Notes: a model not told the origin generated them from the sequence alone. 64,000 bases of DNA from Thalassolituus maritimus (GCF_900156675.1 NZ_FTOH01000007.1:1-64000), one strand, 5' to 3'. Numbered from the stretch's first letter, positions 32,231-43,186 are shown. Program-made: numbers and translations.

Positions 32231-33280
32231 TTACTCCTGAGTGATCAATGTAAGTAGTTTCTTCACCGGTGCAGCCAGACCAATGGCGCTTGGTGAAGAT
32301 GTATTGTACCAGTGGACGTTGTTTTCATGCACCGTGGCTGCTGGCCGTTTCATTTTTACGTGCACAGGGGTGATGTCCAGGTGGTAGTGAGAAAAGGTGT
32401 GCCTGAAGGTATTCAGAACCTGAGTCTCAGCCTCTGTGTGGCCTGTCTCGCTGAGAACAACCTGCTCCATCTCAGCGGTGCCCCCGACTTCGGGAAAGCT
32501 CCAGAGCCCGCCCCAGATACCGCTCTGAGGCCGCTGCTTCAGTAAAAGCTCACCCTGTTCATTTTCAAGAATCACCATTACGGTACTTTTTACTGGTTTT
32601 TCTTTCTTTGGCTTGCTGTTCGGGTACTGCGTTGGATTACCTTCAGCGTACCCTTGGCAGTCAGGCTGCAGCGGGCATATGCCGCAGGCGGGTTTAGAGC
32701 GTGTGCAAAGAGTCGCACCCAGGTCCATCATTGCCTGCGTATATTGCTGGTGGCTGTGTTCTGGGGTCAGTCGGCCGGCAATCTCCCAGAGCTGTTTTTC
32801 AACCGCAGTGGTGCCTGGCCAGCCAGAGATCGCGTAGAAGCGGGTCAGTACGCGTTTGACGTTGCCGTCGAGGATCGGTGCGCGGATGCCCATGCTAATA
32901 GAAGCGATAGCTCCTGCGGTTGAGCGGCCTATGCCGGGCAAGTCGCCTAACCCTTCAACCGATCTTGGGAACTCACCATCGTATTCGCTAACAACTGTCT
33001 GAGCGCATTTGTGCAGGTTTCTTCCGCGTGCGTAGTAGCCGAGGCCAGTCCAGTGGTGGAGCACGTCATCCTGAGTGGCGTTGGCGAGCGCTTCGACAGT
33101 AGGGAAGCTGGCCATAAAGCGCTCATAGTAAGGAATAACGGTGGCGACCTGAGTCTGCTGCAGCATGATCTCAGACACCCATACACGGTATGGCGTGATG
33201 TTCTGTTGCCAGGGAAGATGCTTGCGACCGTGAACCTCATACCAGGCGAGCACGGTCTCACTGAATGCTGAGTCTTTCAT
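32231..33280 (-). CDS. mutY: A/G-specific adenine DNA glycosylase
   Basis: Removes adenine mispaired with 8-oxoguanine. 349 aa. The helix-hairpin-helix and catalytic Asp region is [18 protein letters not shown] (about 110-127, Asp nearby), and the iron-sulphur cluster ligands follow as C-x6-C-x2-C-x5-C in [17 protein letters not shown]. The C-terminal ~120 residues form the NUDIX-like domain that reads 8-oxoG. Cotranscribed with yggX. Confidence 0.97.
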   Translation of the reverse strand: MKDSAFSETVLAWYEVHGRKHLPWQQNITPYRVWVSEIMLQQTQVATVIPYYERFMASFPTVEALANATQDDVLHHWTGLGYYARGRNLHKCAQTVVSEYDGEFPRSVEGLGDLPGIGRSTAGAIASISMGIRAPILDGNVKRVLTRFYAISGWPGTTAVEKQLWEIAGRLTPEHSHQQYTQAMMDLGATLCTRSKPACGICPLQPDCQGYAEGNPTQYPNSKPKKEKPVKSTVMVILENEQGELLLKQRPQSGIWGGLWSFPEVGGTAEMEQVVLSETGHTEAETQVLNTFRHTFSHYHLDITPVHVKMKRPAATVHENNVHWYNTSSPSAIGLAAPVKKLLTLITQE

Positions 33281-33326
33281 GGTGTCCGGTTTCTGTTAAA
33301 ACGGCGGGCAGTATGAAGGATCTGAC

Positions 33327-35738
33327 TCAGATTTCGTAGCTGTTGCTGCGTCGCTCAGCAGAGATCACAAGGTACTGATGCAGCTGTCCGAGAGATAGCG
33401 GACGGCTGAACAGGTAGCCCTGACCCTCATCACAGTTATTCAGACGCAGATACTGGAGTTGCTCATCCGTCTCTACGCCTTCGGCGACCACGTTCAGATC
33501 GAGCTTGTGAGCCATCGCAATCACCGCTGCGGTGATCGCCATGTCGTTCTTATCGTCCGGAATATCCATGACAAACGAACGGTCCACTTTGAGCACATCA
33601 ATCGGGAAACGCTTGATGTAGGAGAGTGACGAGTAACCGGTACCGAAGTCATCAATGGCGATAGACACCCCTGTCGATTTGATCTCCTGCATGATGCGGA
33701 TAGCCGCTTCAACATCATCCATCAGGGTACTTTCGGTGATTTCCAGTTCCAGACAGCGCGGTGGAATCTCGGTGATCTCAAGCACATTGCGGATACGACC
33801 GGCGAGATCCGGGTCGGTGAACTGCTTGGCTGACAGGTTGACCGCAACTTTGGCATCCGCAGGCATGATGTTCTTGCGGATCAGGCTACTGATCTGACGG
33901 CACGCCTGTTCAAGAACCCAGTTACCAATATCAATGATCTGGCCGGTTTCTTCAGCGACCGGAATAAAGTTATCCGGCGTAATAATGCCTTTGTCAGGGT
34001 GTTGCCAGCGGATCAGCGTCTCGACGCCTGTGGTGCGGTAGTCGAACAGGCTGATCTTTGGTTGATAGAACAGAGTGAACTGATTCCGTTCTATCGCTTC
34101 GTTGATTTCTTTCTCGATAGCGAGGTGCTCGAGAATGGAGTGGTTCATCTCTTCAGAGAAAAACTGGAAATTATTACGGCCCTGCTCTTTGGCAGAGTAC
34201 ATGGCCAGGTCAGCATTTTTCATCAACACATTGGTGTCTGTGGAGTCATCCGGCGTCATGGTGATGCCGATACTGACTGAGGTAAGGATGTCCTGACCTT
34301 TGACGCGGATTGGTTTCGACATGGCGCGCAGAATTTTCTCTGCAACGGCGCGTACGTCCTGCACAGAACTGATGTCTGTCAGCAGAATTGTGAATTCATC
34401 ACCACCGATCCTCGATACCGTATCGTTTTCCCGCACTGTGTTGCTCAGGCGGTTCGAGACTTCTTTGAGCAGAACGTCGCCAGCATCGTGCCCGAGCGTA
34501 TCGTTGACGCGCTTGAACTGGTCCATATCCAGAAACATCAGAGCCATAGACTTGCCGGAACGGATCGCCCCTTTCACTGAAGTCACCAGGCGATTCTTAA
34601 ACAGACGCCGGTTCGCTAACCCTGTCAGTGGGTCGAAGAAGGCGAGGGTTTCCATCTGCACTTGAGCCGCTTTCAGTTCAGAAATATCTGAAATCGCACC
34701 TAAGTAACCAAGCAGCTGGCCGTCGCGGTCGTAGAGCGCACTCGCCATCAGGTGAATCCAGGTATAAGCCATGTCCGGGCGGGTCAGGCGGATCTCCAGA
34801 GCAATACTCTCCTGATCCAGAACCAGCCGGTTCCAGGCTTCCTGAACATTCACAAGGTCTTTCGGGTTGATCATCTCGAACCAGTCCTGAAGGTCAGGGT
34901 GGTCGTTTGTCATGCCGTGAATATCACGCCAACGTTGATTCACGTACTGCAGGTTCTGGTTGGGATCGACCTGAAAAATACCGACAGGAGACAGGGCGGT
35001 CAGCTTTCTGAAACGTTCTTCAGATGCTTTGAGCGACTGGTTTTCATCATCAATGGTCGTCAACAGGCGGTTAAACAGATCAACCAGATCACCGAGTTCG
35101 TCGTTATTCGTCTTTGTTGCACGAATCGAATAAACCTTCTTGTTCAGGATCTCAGTCAGAGTGTCACTCAATTCCCGCATTGGTCTTGAGATCACGTCTT
35201 TAAGCTTATTGGCGAGGAACAGTGCAAGCGCGAACGCCGTCAACATAATGATGATCGAGAACACCAGGAACTGGAAAAAACGTTCGAGTAGTTGATCCCG
35301 GCTGCTTTCAATATACAGCGTGCCTATTGGCTCTTCGGCACGGGTGACCGGAAAAAAGCGCGAGAAGTTATAGGTCTTAAGAGTATCGACACGTGGCAGG
35401 TAATTCGGGCAATCGATGCGCTCGTGGGCTTTGGAGTGATAACTGGCAGCCAGTGTCTGATCCTGACGGTAAATACAGCCACGCACAATGGCACCATCTG
35501 ACTGAAGTGTGTTCAGGTTGCTCTCAAGCAGTGCTTTGTCATTGAAGGTCAGCGCCGCAGTGATACGGTCTGATATGACGTCACCCAGCACCTGTAATTT
35601 GTTTTCCGTGTCCCGCTTAGCCAGATAATACTCGAGCGAAATATAGGCAAAGTTAGCCAGCAGGAGTGTCAGGCCGGTGGTGATCAATGAGATAAGAACA
35701 AGGCGCCGGCGTAAGGACTGGGTCTTGAAAAGCGTCAT
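33327..35738 (-). CDS. CHASE8-HAMP-PAS-GGDEF-EAL membrane protein
   Basis: 803 aa from the ATG at 35738. Domains: membrane helix (about 12-35), periplasmic CHASE8-like domain with Cys pair (CIYR...CPNY), second helix (about 155-178), HAMP, PAS (about 240-360), GGDEF with intact RIGGDEF, and EAL. The EAL core reads ETL (GVETLIRW), with DDFGTGYSSL and the other metal ligands present, so hydrolysis is still possible. It makes and/or breaks cyclic-di-GMP in response to an external signal. Monocistronic. Confidence 0.9.
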   Translation of the reverse strand: MTLFKTQSLRRRLVLISLITTGLTLLLANFAYISLEYYLAKRDTENKLQVLGDVISDRITAALTFNDKALLESNLNTLQSDGAIVRGCIYRQDQTLAASYHSKAHERIDCPNYLPRVDTLKTYNFSRFFPVTRAEEPIGTLYIESSRDQLLERFFQFLVFSIIIMLTAFALALFLANKLKDVISRPMRELSDTLTEILNKKVYSIRATKTNNDELGDLVDLFNRLLTTIDDENQSLKASEERFRKLTALSPVGIFQVDPNQNLQYVNQRWRDIHGMTNDHPDLQDWFEMINPKDLVNVQEAWNRLVLDQESIALEIRLTRPDMAYTWIHLMASALYDRDGQLLGYLGAISDISELKAAQVQMETLAFFDPLTGLANRRLFKNRLVTSVKGAIRSGKSMALMFLDMDQFKRVNDTLGHDAGDVLLKEVSNRLSNTVRENDTVSRIGGDEFTILLTDISSVQDVRAVAEKILRAMSKPIRVKGQDILTSVSIGITMTPDDSTDTNVLMKNADLAMYSAKEQGRNNFQFFSEEMNHSILEHLAIEKEINEAIERNQFTLFYQPKISLFDYRTTGVETLIRWQHPDKGIITPDNFIPVAEETGQIIDIGNWVLEQACRQISSLIRKNIMPADAKVAVNLSAKQFTDPDLAGRIRNVLEITEIPPRCLELEITESTLMDDVEAAIRIMQEIKSTGVSIAIDDFGTGYSSLSYIKRFPIDVLKVDRSFVMDIPDDKNDMAITAAVIAMAHKLDLNVVAEGVETDEQLQYLRLNNCDEGQGYLFSRPLSLGQLHQYLVISAERRSNSYEI

Positions 35739-36059
35739 GGCACTACTCTCCCGACGAGAGTGTTGTTTGGCAGCCAAGGAAGCGCTCCTTCCTGAAGTGT
35801 CATTGTGATGTACATACTGCTGCCAATCATACTGTGCCGGTTATCCGAATAAACGCGCTCTACAGAGTGCGTCGTCAGTTATCTGAATTCAAGACGGCCA
35901 ATACGGCCTATTTATGGTCAATTTTTATCATTTGGCGCATTTTGGGGCGCCCTGGTGGAAATCCCAATCCCATCAGTTTAGTACTAATTCGCGGGTTTTA
36001 CCGGTGGCGGGTCACAAAAAAAGCCGCTGGTCAGCGGCTTTTCCGACAGAATCTGAGGC
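35739..36059. other. Intergenic region
   Basis: Upstream of the GGDEF-EAL gene and downstream of the MlaC-like gene. It contains one bidirectional terminator (36016-36042). No ORF with a credible product was seen and no strong promoter was recognised. Confidence 0.5.
36016..36042. terminator. Terminator of MlaC-like gene
   Basis: AAAAGCCGCTG, 2-nt loop, CAGCGGCTTTT: strong stem with A and T tracts on both sides, so it works on the minus strand. Confidence 0.8.
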
Positions 36060-36692
36060 TTAAGAGCCTGCCTGAAGCTCTTCAGGGTCGTATGGTTTGA
36101 CTGGTTCGCTTTCCAGCTCGGCAATAAGTTCGCCGATACTGATGTTCTGCAAGCGATCAGAGAGCTGTGTGCGGTAGGTTTTCACCATACTCAGACCAGA
36201 AATTACAGCGTCGTATACCAGCCAGTCGCCAGACTCTTTGTTTTCATACAAACGGAAATCTACTGGGACTTTGTTGCCATTGCTCTGGGTGAACTCGCCT
36301 TTCACGATAGCGCGACCACCGTCCGGGCTGTAGCGGGTATCTGAAAACTCCAGTGTTTCGCCACTGAACGCTTTGAAAGCACCGCCATAAGTACGTAGCT
36401 GACGATCACGGAAAATCGTGATGAAGCGCTGCTGTTCCTCAGGCGTAGCACGCTGCCAGTATTTACCCAGTGCGCCCATCGCGATCTTTTTCTGGTCGAT
36501 GGCCGGCAGGATGTACTCTTCTACCAGTCGCTCAACCATCTGGGCGTCGCGTTCTTCAGGTTCGGTTTTCTTCAGTTCAGCAATCACGCCATTGGTGGCT
36601 TGCTCAACCACTTTCAGTGGCTTGTCGTCACTGGCGAAGGCCTGCGTTACCGCAAGCATCATCAGCGTAAAAAGGGAGAGTATTTTTATCAC
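36060..36692 (-). CDS. MlaC/Ttg2D-family periplasmic phospholipid carrier
   Basis: 210 aa with a signal peptide ending QAFA. The family pattern is clear: VEEYILPAIDQKKIAMGALGKYW, then TPEEQQRFITIFRDRQLRTYG and DWLVYDAVISGLSMVKTYR, followed by a C-terminal helix. MlaC carries phospholipids between the outer-membrane MlaA complex and the inner-membrane MlaFEDB. The usual mlaFEDB genes are not adjacent, so it is an orphan copy or a related carrier. Confidence 0.87.
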   Translation of the reverse strand: MIKILSLFTLMMLAVTQAFASDDKPLKVVEQATNGVIAELKKTEPEERDAQMVERLVEEYILPAIDQKKIAMGALGKYWQRATPEEQQRFITIFRDRQLRTYGGAFKAFSGETLEFSDTRYSPDGGRAIVKGEFTQSNGNKVPVDFRLYENKESGDWLVYDAVISGLSMVKTYRTQLSDRLQNISIGELIAELESEPVKPYDPEELQAGS

Positions 36693-36792
36693 GGTTACGT
36701 CCTTATCATTTTTAGTCAGTATCTAACGATACGTCGCAGCTGCCTAGACGGATGTTCACAATTATTTGTTACATCTGTGCAACAGTGGCTGC

Positions 36793-37200
36793 TCAAACAG
36801 TCCTTTTGTAGACCAACAGGTTACCCTGACGTTCAAAGTTTCTGCGTACGATGGCTTCTGACAGTGAGTCTTCACTATCGATAAACTCCAGGGTCAGCCG
36901 CTCTTCGTCTGCCCATTTGCACAGAAAATGCAGCATCTGGTGCATAACACCTCGACGCTGGGTAATGCGACGAACGCCAGCATTTGCCAGTCTTACGTGA
37001 TCGCCATTCCGCTCTGCCAGTAACGCGCCAATGATGCGGTCGTTAAATCTACCACCAATAACCCAGCGATTCTGATTAATCCACTCGCGCAGAGGCGTAT
37101 CAACGGCAAGCCCGTGGGGCTCGGTTTCGCTGCGGATTTTCTCAAAGTCTGCGAAGTCGTCTTCAGTTGGATCAGTCAGGTGCTCCAGTTTTACCGGCAC
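36793..37200 (-). CDS. panZ: PanZ-like acetyl-CoA sensor (GNAT)
   Basis: 135 aa. GTG start at 37200 with AGGAG 6 nt before it. A GNAT fold with [18 protein letters not shown] as the acetyl-CoA loop, preceded by [18 protein letters not shown], closely following the order of E. coli PanZ (AARFNERLLAAVRV, VREVTRRRGVGQYLL). PanZ triggers PanD maturation and then inhibits it. A plain acetyltransferase remains possible. It is divergent from hisB. Confidence 0.68.
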   Translation of the reverse strand: MPVKLEHLTDPTEDDFADFEKIRSETEPHGLAVDTPLREWINQNRWVIGGRFNDRIIGALLAERNGDHVRLANAGVRRITQRRGVMHQMLHFLCKWADEERLTLEFIDSEDSLSEAIVRRNFERQGNLLVYKRTV

Positions 37201-37302
37201 ATCAGGCTCCTGTTCGTTGGCTTGTTCACGGTGTTGTGCATCAGTCAGGCAGGATTTATTACTTTCAGAAGTTTCCGGCCTACTTTCTGGTGCGCTTTGC
37301 TT

Positions 37303-37308
37303 TATAAT
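37303..37308 (+). promoter_or_regulatory. Probable -10 of hisBHAF promoter
   Basis: A perfect TATAAT 43 nt before the hisB ATG. The -35 about 17 nt upstream (near 37280) is poor, so it may be activator-dependent. Confidence 0.5.
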
Positions 37309-37350
37309 GCTTTCTTTTCTGTTTTGCGAGAGTCCGGAGACAATCTCACT

Positions 37351-37941
37351 ATGGCACGCACGGCGTCAGTAGAGCGTAACACGCTCGAAACCCAGATTAC
37401 CGTTAAGATCAACCTTGATGGCACGGGTCAGGCCAAATTCGATACAGGTGTTCCCTTTCTTGAACACATGATGGATCAGATCGCGCGCCATGGCCTGATT
37501 GATCTGGATATCACCTGCAAAGGCGATACTCATATCGATGACCACCACACGGTTGAGGATATCGGCATCACCTTGGGGCAGGCGTTCGCACAGGCGATCG
37601 GCGATAAAAAAGGCATCGTCCGCTACGGTCATTCGTATGTGCCGCTGGACGAGGCACTGTCACGTGTTGTGATCGACTTCTCCGGACGTCCGGGTCTGGA
37701 TATGAAAGTCGACTTTACCCGTGCCGCGATCGGCCGACTGGATACTCAGTTATTCTGGGAGTTCTTCCAGGGCTTCGTGAATCACGCCAAAGTCACCCTG
37801 CACATTGATAACCTCAAAGGCTTCAACGCACACCACCAGGCAGAGACGATCTTCAAAGCGTTCGGCCGGGCATTGCGTATGGCGGTTGAGCAGGACCCAC
37901 GTATGGCCGGTGTGACACCATCGACCAAGGGCAGTCTGTAA
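37351..37941 (+). CDS. hisB: Imidazoleglycerol-phosphate dehydratase
   Basis: Sixth step of histidine synthesis. 196 aa, single-function type. The ATG at 37351 gives the normal start [18 protein letters not shown]; the longer frame is not needed. Manganese-binding blocks: [26 protein letters not shown] and, near the end, [15 protein letters not shown]. First gene of the hisB-H-A-F cluster. Confidence 0.97.
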   Translation: MARTASVERNTLETQITVKINLDGTGQAKFDTGVPFLEHMMDQIARHGLIDLDITCKGDTHIDDHHTVEDIGITLGQAFAQAIGDKKGIVRYGHSYVPLDEALSRVVIDFSGRPGLDMKVDFTRAAIGRLDTQLFWEFFQGFVNHAKVTLHIDNLKGFNAHHQAETIFKAFGRALRMAVEQDPRMAGVTPSTKGSL

Positions 37942-37953
37942 GAGGTCGGAACA

Positions 37954-38604
37954 GTGACAGTTAACAGTAAGATTTGTGCCGTTATTGATTACGGCATGGG
38001 CAATCTGCACTCCGCTCACGGTGCGCTTCAGAGTGTGGCCCCGGATACTCAGGTGCTGGTGACAGGAGACCCAGAAGTGATCCTCAAAGCTGATCATGTC
38101 GTGCTGCCCGGTGTTGGCGCTATCCGCGACTGCATGGCTGAGATTTATGCTCAGGGTATCGATGCGGTTGTGCGCGAAGTTGCGGCATCTAAGCCATTAC
38201 TCGGTATCTGTGTTGGTCTGCAGGCCATGATGGAGCGCAGCGAAGAAAACGGCGGTGTTGACGGCCTTGGTCTGTTCCGCGGTCAGGTTAAGTACTTTGG
38301 CGATGATCTGAGAGAAAACGGTGAGCGCCTGAAAGTACCCCACATGGGCTGGAACACCGTAAGTCAGGGAAAACACCCACTTTGGAATGGCATTGCCGAC
38401 GATACCCGTTTTTACTTTGTTCACTCATATCATGTGAAAGCAGAGAATGAGGAACAGGTGAAAGGCCGCGGTCACTATGGTGTCGATTTTGCCGCTGCCA
38501 TGGGACAGGACAATGTCTTCGCCGTCCAGTTTCACCCCGAAAAAAGCCACAACGCGGGTCTCGCATTACTCAAGAACTTCCTGAACTGGGATGGTCAGGC
38601 CTGA
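37954..38604 (+). CDS. hisH: Imidazole glycerol phosphate synthase, glutaminase subunit
   Basis: 216 aa, class I glutamine amidotransferase. Nucleophile Cys in [15 protein letters not shown], His and Glu in [14 protein letters not shown], and DYGMGNLHS at the start. It passes ammonia to HisF. The GTG start at 37954 follows GAGG by 8 nt, 12 nt after hisB. Confidence 0.96.
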   Translation: MTVNSKICAVIDYGMGNLHSAHGALQSVAPDTQVLVTGDPEVILKADHVVLPGVGAIRDCMAEIYAQGIDAVVREVAASKPLLGICVGLQAMMERSEENGGVDGLGLFRGQVKYFGDDLRENGERLKVPHMGWNTVSQGKHPLWNGIADDTRFYFVHSYHVKAENEEQVKGRGHYGVDFAAAMGQDNVFAVQFHPEKSHNAGLALLKNFLNWDGQA

Positions 38605-38630
38605 TCTGGCCGCCCGGTTAATGATTCAAA

Positions 38631-38658
38631 TTTAAGGTTACTCTTTTAAGGTTACTCT
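38631..38658 (+). repeat. 14-bp tandem duplication carrying the hisA ribosome site
   Basis: TTTAAGGTTACTCT occurs twice in perfect tandem just before the hisA ATG. Each copy has the TAAGG ribosome site; only the second is at working distance. Confidence 0.85.
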
Positions 38659-38659
38659 C

Positions 38660-39400
38660 ATGCTCGTTATTCCTGCTATTGATCTCAAAGATGGCCAGTG
38701 CGTTCGCCTCCGTCAGGGCCGTATGGATGATTCCACCGTGTTTGGTGATGATCCTGTGTCTATGGCAAAGCGCTGGGTTGATGCGGGCTGTCGTCGTCTG
38801 CACCTCGTTGATCTGAACGGTGCGTTTGCCGGTGAGCCAGTGAATGGCGAAGCCGTGACCTCAATTGCTAAAGCCTTCCCGGACCTGCCGATTCAGATTG
38901 GTGGCGGTATCCGTTCACTGGAGACTATTGAGCACTACATCAAAGCGGGCGTGAACTACGTCATTATTGGTACGAAAGCCGTTAAAGAACCTGCGTTCGT
39001 CAAAGAAGCCTGTGACGCTTTCCCGGGCCACGTGATTGTCGGTCTGGATGCACAGGACGGTTTCGTTGCAACTGACGGTTGGGCTGAAGTCTCTGAAGTG
39101 AAAGCCGTCGATCTGGCGAAACAGTTCCGCAACGATGGCGTATCAGCAATTGTGTACACCGACATCGCTCGTGACGGCATGATGCAGGGCGTGAACGTTG
39201 AAGCGACCGTTCAGCTGGCAGAAGAGGGTGGTATTCCTGTGATTGCATCAGGTGGTGTCACCAACATCGAAGATATCCGTCAGCTGTCGAAGGTAGCGTC
39301 CCGCGGTATTCTGGGTGCGATCACTGGCCGTGCAATTTACGAAGGTACGCTGGACGTTGCTGAAGCTCAGACTCTTTCAGACGAACTCACAGGTAAATAA
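38660..39400 (+). CDS. hisA: ProFAR isomerase
   Basis: 246 aa TIM barrel. Catalytic Asp in [15 protein letters not shown] (Asp8) and in [10 protein letters not shown] / [12 protein letters not shown] (about Asp130-170). Phosphate loops GGGIRS and ASGGV. Isomerises ProFAR in histidine synthesis. Next to hisF, its evolutionary twin. Confidence 0.97.
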   Translation: MLVIPAIDLKDGQCVRLRQGRMDDSTVFGDDPVSMAKRWVDAGCRRLHLVDLNGAFAGEPVNGEAVTSIAKAFPDLPIQIGGGIRSLETIEHYIKAGVNYVIIGTKAVKEPAFVKEACDAFPGHVIVGLDAQDGFVATDGWAEVSEVKAVDLAKQFRNDGVSAIVYTDIARDGMMQGVNVEATVQLAEEGGIPVIASGGVTNIEDIRQLSKVASRGILGAITGRAIYEGTLDVAEAQTLSDELTGK

Positions 39401-39402
39401 TC

Positions 39403-40161
39403 ATGGCTCTGGCGAAGCGCATTATTCCGTGTCTGGATGTTGATAAAGGTCGCGTCGTAAAAGGCGTCAACTTCGTTGGTATCCGCGATGCGGGTGATCC
39501 GGTCGAAATTGCTAAGCGCTATAACGATCAGGGCGCGGATGAAATTACCTTTCTCGATATTACCGCCAGCCACGAAGAGCGTGAAACCACAGTTCACATG
39601 GTTGAAGCGATCGCCGAGCAGGTGTTTATTCCCCTGACTGTTGGCGGTGGTATTCGTGAGATTGCCGACATCCGTAACATGCTCAATGCTGGTGCCGACA
39701 AAGTATCGATTAACTCGGCTGCAGTTTATAACCCGGATTTTGTGCGCGCAGCGGCGGACAAGTTTGGCTCGCAATGCATTGTGGTTGCGATTGATGCTAA
39801 ACAGGTTGATGACCACTGGGAAATTTTCACTCACGGTGGCCGCAAGCCGACCGGCATTAATGCAGTGGAGTGGGCCGTAAAAATGGCCGACTTCGGTGCC
39901 GGTGAAATCCTGCTGACCAGTATGGATCGTGATGGTGTTAAAACAGGCTTTGATCTGGGCGTTACCAAAGCCATCTCGGATGCGGTTAATATTCCGGTCA
40001 TTGCGTCAGGCGGTGTGGGTAACCTTGATCACCTGGTCGATGGTGTAAAACTTGGTGGAGCTGACGCCGTTCTAGCGGCGAGTATTTTCCACTTCGGTGA
40101 ATATACGGTTCAGCAGGCAAAAGAGCACATGGCTGCCGCTGGCATCGAAATGCGCCTCTAA
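39403..40161 (+). CDS. hisF: Imidazole glycerol phosphate synthase, cyclase subunit
   Basis: 252 aa TIM barrel. [16 protein letters not shown] holds catalytic Asp11, and [15 protein letters not shown] the second Asp (about 130). Works with HisH to make imidazole glycerol phosphate and AICAR. It starts 2 nt after hisA stops and ends the cluster; no clear terminator follows. Confidence 0.97.
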   Translation: MALAKRIIPCLDVDKGRVVKGVNFVGIRDAGDPVEIAKRYNDQGADEITFLDITASHEERETTVHMVEAIAEQVFIPLTVGGGIREIADIRNMLNAGADKVSINSAAVYNPDFVRAAADKFGSQCIVVAIDAKQVDDHWEIFTHGGRKPTGINAVEWAVKMADFGAGEILLTSMDRDGVKTGFDLGVTKAISDAVNIPVIASGGVGNLDHLVDGVKLGGADAVLAASIFHFGEYTVQQAKEHMAAAGIEMRL

Positions 40162-40322
40162 TTAAATCTGTCTTTATTTGTCACTCTTCGGTGGCCTGAC
40201 TGGCCATCGAATTCCTGTCGATCTCTACAAAAGCGTCTACTCTGAAGGCAGAGCTGTTCTTCTTTATCTGAGAAACAGCAGACTTTCTAACTGAACTCTG
40301 CCCGCAGGCTGAGAGTGGCGCA

Positions 40323-41930
40323 ATGACTCAATTTCAATCCGTGAAGTGGAAGATACTCACACCTATGATCCTGGTTTTTCTGCTGATCATGGTATTTATC
40401 AACCTGTATTCCTCACATCAACAGAAAGCGCGTCTTCTGGAGACTACCAAGCAGCACCTGAATCAGGTGCTCGACAATTATCTTGATGGCATCAATATGC
40501 TGATGCTGACTGGCAGCATGGCAAGCCGGGATACTCTGCGAGATAAGTTTGCTCAGCAGGACGGCATCGAAGAAGTGCGCGTATTGCGTGCCGACGCCGT
40601 AAACAAGCTATTCGGTCCGGGGTTTCCGAGCGAGAAACCTCAGGACGAATACGATCGCCGTGCACTGAACGGCGAAGCTGTATCGTTTGTTGAAACCGTA
40701 AATGGTGAACGTAAGCTCACGGTTATTGAGCCTTACATCGCTGTTGAGAACCGTCATGGCACTAATTGCCTTGGTTGCCATCAGGTTGCCGAGGGGACCG
40801 TTCTTGGTGCGGGGCGGATTACATACTCTCTCGCGGAGGAAGACAGCCAGGTGCTGGGAGATCTTATCAATAGCAGCCTGATGAACGCCGTTCTTATGAT
40901 TGCCGGACTTTCCGGTATTTATTTTGTGATTTATCGCATCGTGATTCAGCCACTGCGTCGCCTGGAAAAAACGATGGGGCAGATAGGCACGAACTCTGAC
41001 CTGACCCTGCGTGTAAACCTCGGCACCAATGATGAATTCAGCCGGGTCGAAGAAGCGACTAACCGCATGCTGAATAGCTTTCAGCCGGCGATCAGTGATT
41101 TATCTCATACCATGTCTGAGCTGTCTGGGGTGTCGGGAGAACTGGCATTAATCACCCGTGAAACGCGGGATGGAATGGGTGAGCAGCAGCGCGAGAGTAA
41201 AGACCTGCTGGTGGCGGTAGAAGAGCTATCAGACGCTGCAGGGCGAGTGAACGAAAGTGCGGTCAATGCTGAAACAGCGGCCGTATCGGCGAAAGAGAAT
41301 GCCGAGGGCGGTAGCGAAGTCGTTGTTCAGGTGACAGGCACGATTCAGGAGCTGGCGGCAGAAGTTGAGAACGCCGTGACGGTTGTACGGCAACTTGCTG
41401 AAGATACGCAGGGGATTGGTCACGTTGCGAAATCGATCAATGAAATCGCTGAACAGACGAATCTGCTTGCCCTTAATGCGGCGATAGAGGCTGCGAGAGC
41501 AGGTGAGCAGGGGCGTGGTTTTGCCGTGGTCGCTGACGAAGTCCGTAGTCTGGCAATACGGACTCAGGATTCAACCAAAGAGATTAACGATATCATTGAG
41601 CGTCTGGTCAGTGTTTCTGAGAAAGCCGTTCAGGTGATGGATGCCAGTAAAGACCGTGCGCAGCAGGGTGTTCAGGATACAGAGCGTGCCCGCGAAGCGC
41701 TTCAACAGATTGCAACAGGTGTTGAGAATATTCGCTCAATGAACAGCAGAATTTCTGCAGCGGCGGATAATCAGAACAATGTGGTCTCAAGAATTAACGA
41801 GAACATCCGTGTAATCAGTCAGGCTTCTGAGCAAACCCTGAGTGCCTCAGGAAGAACCTTTGAGCACAGCAACGACCTTGGTCAGATAGTGCAGCGGTTA
41901 CGGGAAATTGTCGAGCGCTTCAGGGTGTGA
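40323..41930 (+). CDS. Chemoreceptor with periplasmic c-type haem motif
   Basis: 535 aa. Membrane helix 1 (about 11-30), a periplasmic domain (31-185), membrane helix 2 (about 187-208), HAMP, and a full methyl-accepting domain whose hairpin tip is [20 protein letters not shown]. In the periplasmic part CLGCH (Cys149, Cys152, His153) is a classic haem c attachment motif. The protein should therefore sense redox state or a gas through covalently bound haem. No che genes are adjacent. Confidence 0.9.
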   Translation: MTQFQSVKWKILTPMILVFLLIMVFINLYSSHQQKARLLETTKQHLNQVLDNYLDGINMLMLTGSMASRDTLRDKFAQQDGIEEVRVLRADAVNKLFGPGFPSEKPQDEYDRRALNGEAVSFVETVNGERKLTVIEPYIAVENRHGTNCLGCHQVAEGTVLGAGRITYSLAEEDSQVLGDLINSSLMNAVLMIAGLSGIYFVIYRIVIQPLRRLEKTMGQIGTNSDLTLRVNLGTNDEFSRVEEATNRMLNSFQPAISDLSHTMSELSGVSGELALITRETRDGMGEQQRESKDLLVAVEELSDAAGRVNESAVNAETAAVSAKENAEGGSEVVVQVTGTIQELAAEVENAVTVVRQLAEDTQGIGHVAKSINEIAEQTNLLALNAAIEAARAGEQGRGFAVVADEVRSLAIRTQDSTKEINDIIERLVSVSEKAVQVMDASKDRAQQGVQDTERAREALQQIATGVENIRSMNSRISAAADNQNNVVSRINENIRVISQASEQTLSASGRTFEHSNDLGQIVQRLREIVERFRV

Positions 41931-41949
41931 AGCATGTTTGCTGATAATA

Positions 41950-41975
41950 AAAATGGCCGCGATTGCGGCCATTTT
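41950..41975. terminator. Convergent terminator, chemoreceptor/ompA
   Basis: AAAATGGCCGC, GATT loop, GCGGCCATTTT between convergent genes: a bidirectional terminator. Confidence 0.85.
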
Positions 41976-41985
41976 ATTTTGACTG

Positions 41986-43095
41986 TTATTTCTTAACAGC
42001 GAGTTCTACACGGCGGTTCTGTGCTCGACCTTCAGCAGTATCATTGGTCGCAACAGGGTCCGCTTCGCCATAGCCTTTCGCGCTCAGTTTCTCTGCGCTG
42101 ACGCCTTTTTCTACCAGGTACGAACGGACTGATTGTGCGCGGTCTTCGCTGATTTTCTGGTTCAGTGCATCGCTACCACGACTGTCGGTATAAGCCTGAA
42201 TTTCGATCATCAGGTCAGGATATCGTTTCAGTTCTTTTGCAACGTCATCGAGGATGGCTTCACTGTTTTCAGTCAGTTGTGCAGAGCCTGTTTCGAAGAA
42301 AACGCCCTGAAGCTTGCCGTCGAAGTTCGGGCAACCGTCACTGTCGACCATGGTACCTTTGGGCGTGTCTGAGCACTTATCTTTGCGATCAGGAACGCCG
42401 TCTTTATCGGTATCCAGCTTCGCAGCAATACGGGCTTTTTCAGCGGCCAGTTCGGCGGCACGGCGAGCATCTTCCTCGGCTTTCGCGCGCTCTGCTGCTG
42501 CAGCTGCGTGTGCAGCTTCAACGTCATTGGTCATATTATTTGCAGCTTCATCGCGTGATGATGTCACGCTATTGCCGCCAAAGCGCATGCCGGCTTCCAG
42601 CACATAGTTATTGTGCTCAATGTCTTCGTTTACCATATCGTCGTAACGGTATTCGGCACGGGCGAAGAAGGTATCGGTCGCCGCCAGTTGCAGACCTGCG
42701 CCGACACTCACCAGAGCGTTCTCTTGAGCAAAATCGTTCAGCTCTGCCTTGCCATAGCCAAGACCAGCGCTCACGTATGGCTGAATCATCTCGTCACCGA
42801 AGAAATGCAGACCACTGACGCGAGCCTGCTGAACATCGGCACGGCCGTCAATCTGATCTGGAGAAGGCTGTACGATACTGAGTTCAAGCGCGGTGTCGTT
42901 GTTCAGCATATAACCGGCTGAGAGCTCCAGGTCGTAGCTGTGCTTGATGTAATCATCGAAGTATTCGTTGGTGACCTCGTGGTCGGTGTGGGCACCACCC
43001 AAAGTCACGTAATAAGGGTTTTCGGCCAGTGCAGTAACGCTGATCGAAGAAATGATTGTAGCGAGTAAAGTGCGTTTCACGGGTAGTCCATCCAT
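41986..43095 (-). CDS. OmpA/OprF-like outer membrane protein
   Basis: 369 aa. Signal peptide ending ALA, an eight-stranded OmpA-type barrel (about 25-175), an Ala/Glu-rich linker of ~35 residues, a thrombospondin type 3 calcium repeat (DTDKDGVPDRKDKC), and a C-terminal OmpA peptidoglycan-binding domain (MIEIQAYTDSRGS, NQKISEDRAQSVRSYL). Joins the outer membrane to the cell wall. The first ATG (43095) is used; GTG 43080 would give a more usual signal peptide. Confidence 0.92.
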   Translation of the reverse strand: MDGLPVKRTLLATIISSISVTALAENPYYVTLGGAHTDHEVTNEYFDDYIKHSYDLELSAGYMLNNDTALELSIVQPSPDQIDGRADVQQARVSGLHFFGDEMIQPYVSAGLGYGKAELNDFAQENALVSVGAGLQLAATDTFFARAEYRYDDMVNEDIEHNNYVLEAGMRFGGNSVTSSRDEAANNMTNDVEAAHAAAAAERAKAEEDARRAAELAAEKARIAAKLDTDKDGVPDRKDKCSDTPKGTMVDSDGCPNFDGKLQGVFFETGSAQLTENSEAILDDVAKELKRYPDLMIEIQAYTDSRGSDALNQKISEDRAQSVRSYLVEKGVSAEKLSAKGYGEADPVATNDTAEGRAQNRRVELAVKK

Positions 43096-43186
43096 ATTAT
43101 AAATTGATACAGCCTGTATAGGGTGGCCGTGCTTAAATGGACTGGACGTTGGTGAAACAGTTCAAAAAAAATAAAAAATTCATAAA

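Noticed and set aside
33327-35738. Inactive EAL domain because the motif reads ETL
   Set aside because: The middle residue of ExL varies in active enzymes and the other metal ligands seem present, so loss of activity is not supported.
42165-42818. 217-codon plus-strand frame opposite ompA
   Set aside because: Arg/Ser/His-rich shadow of the OmpA coding strand.
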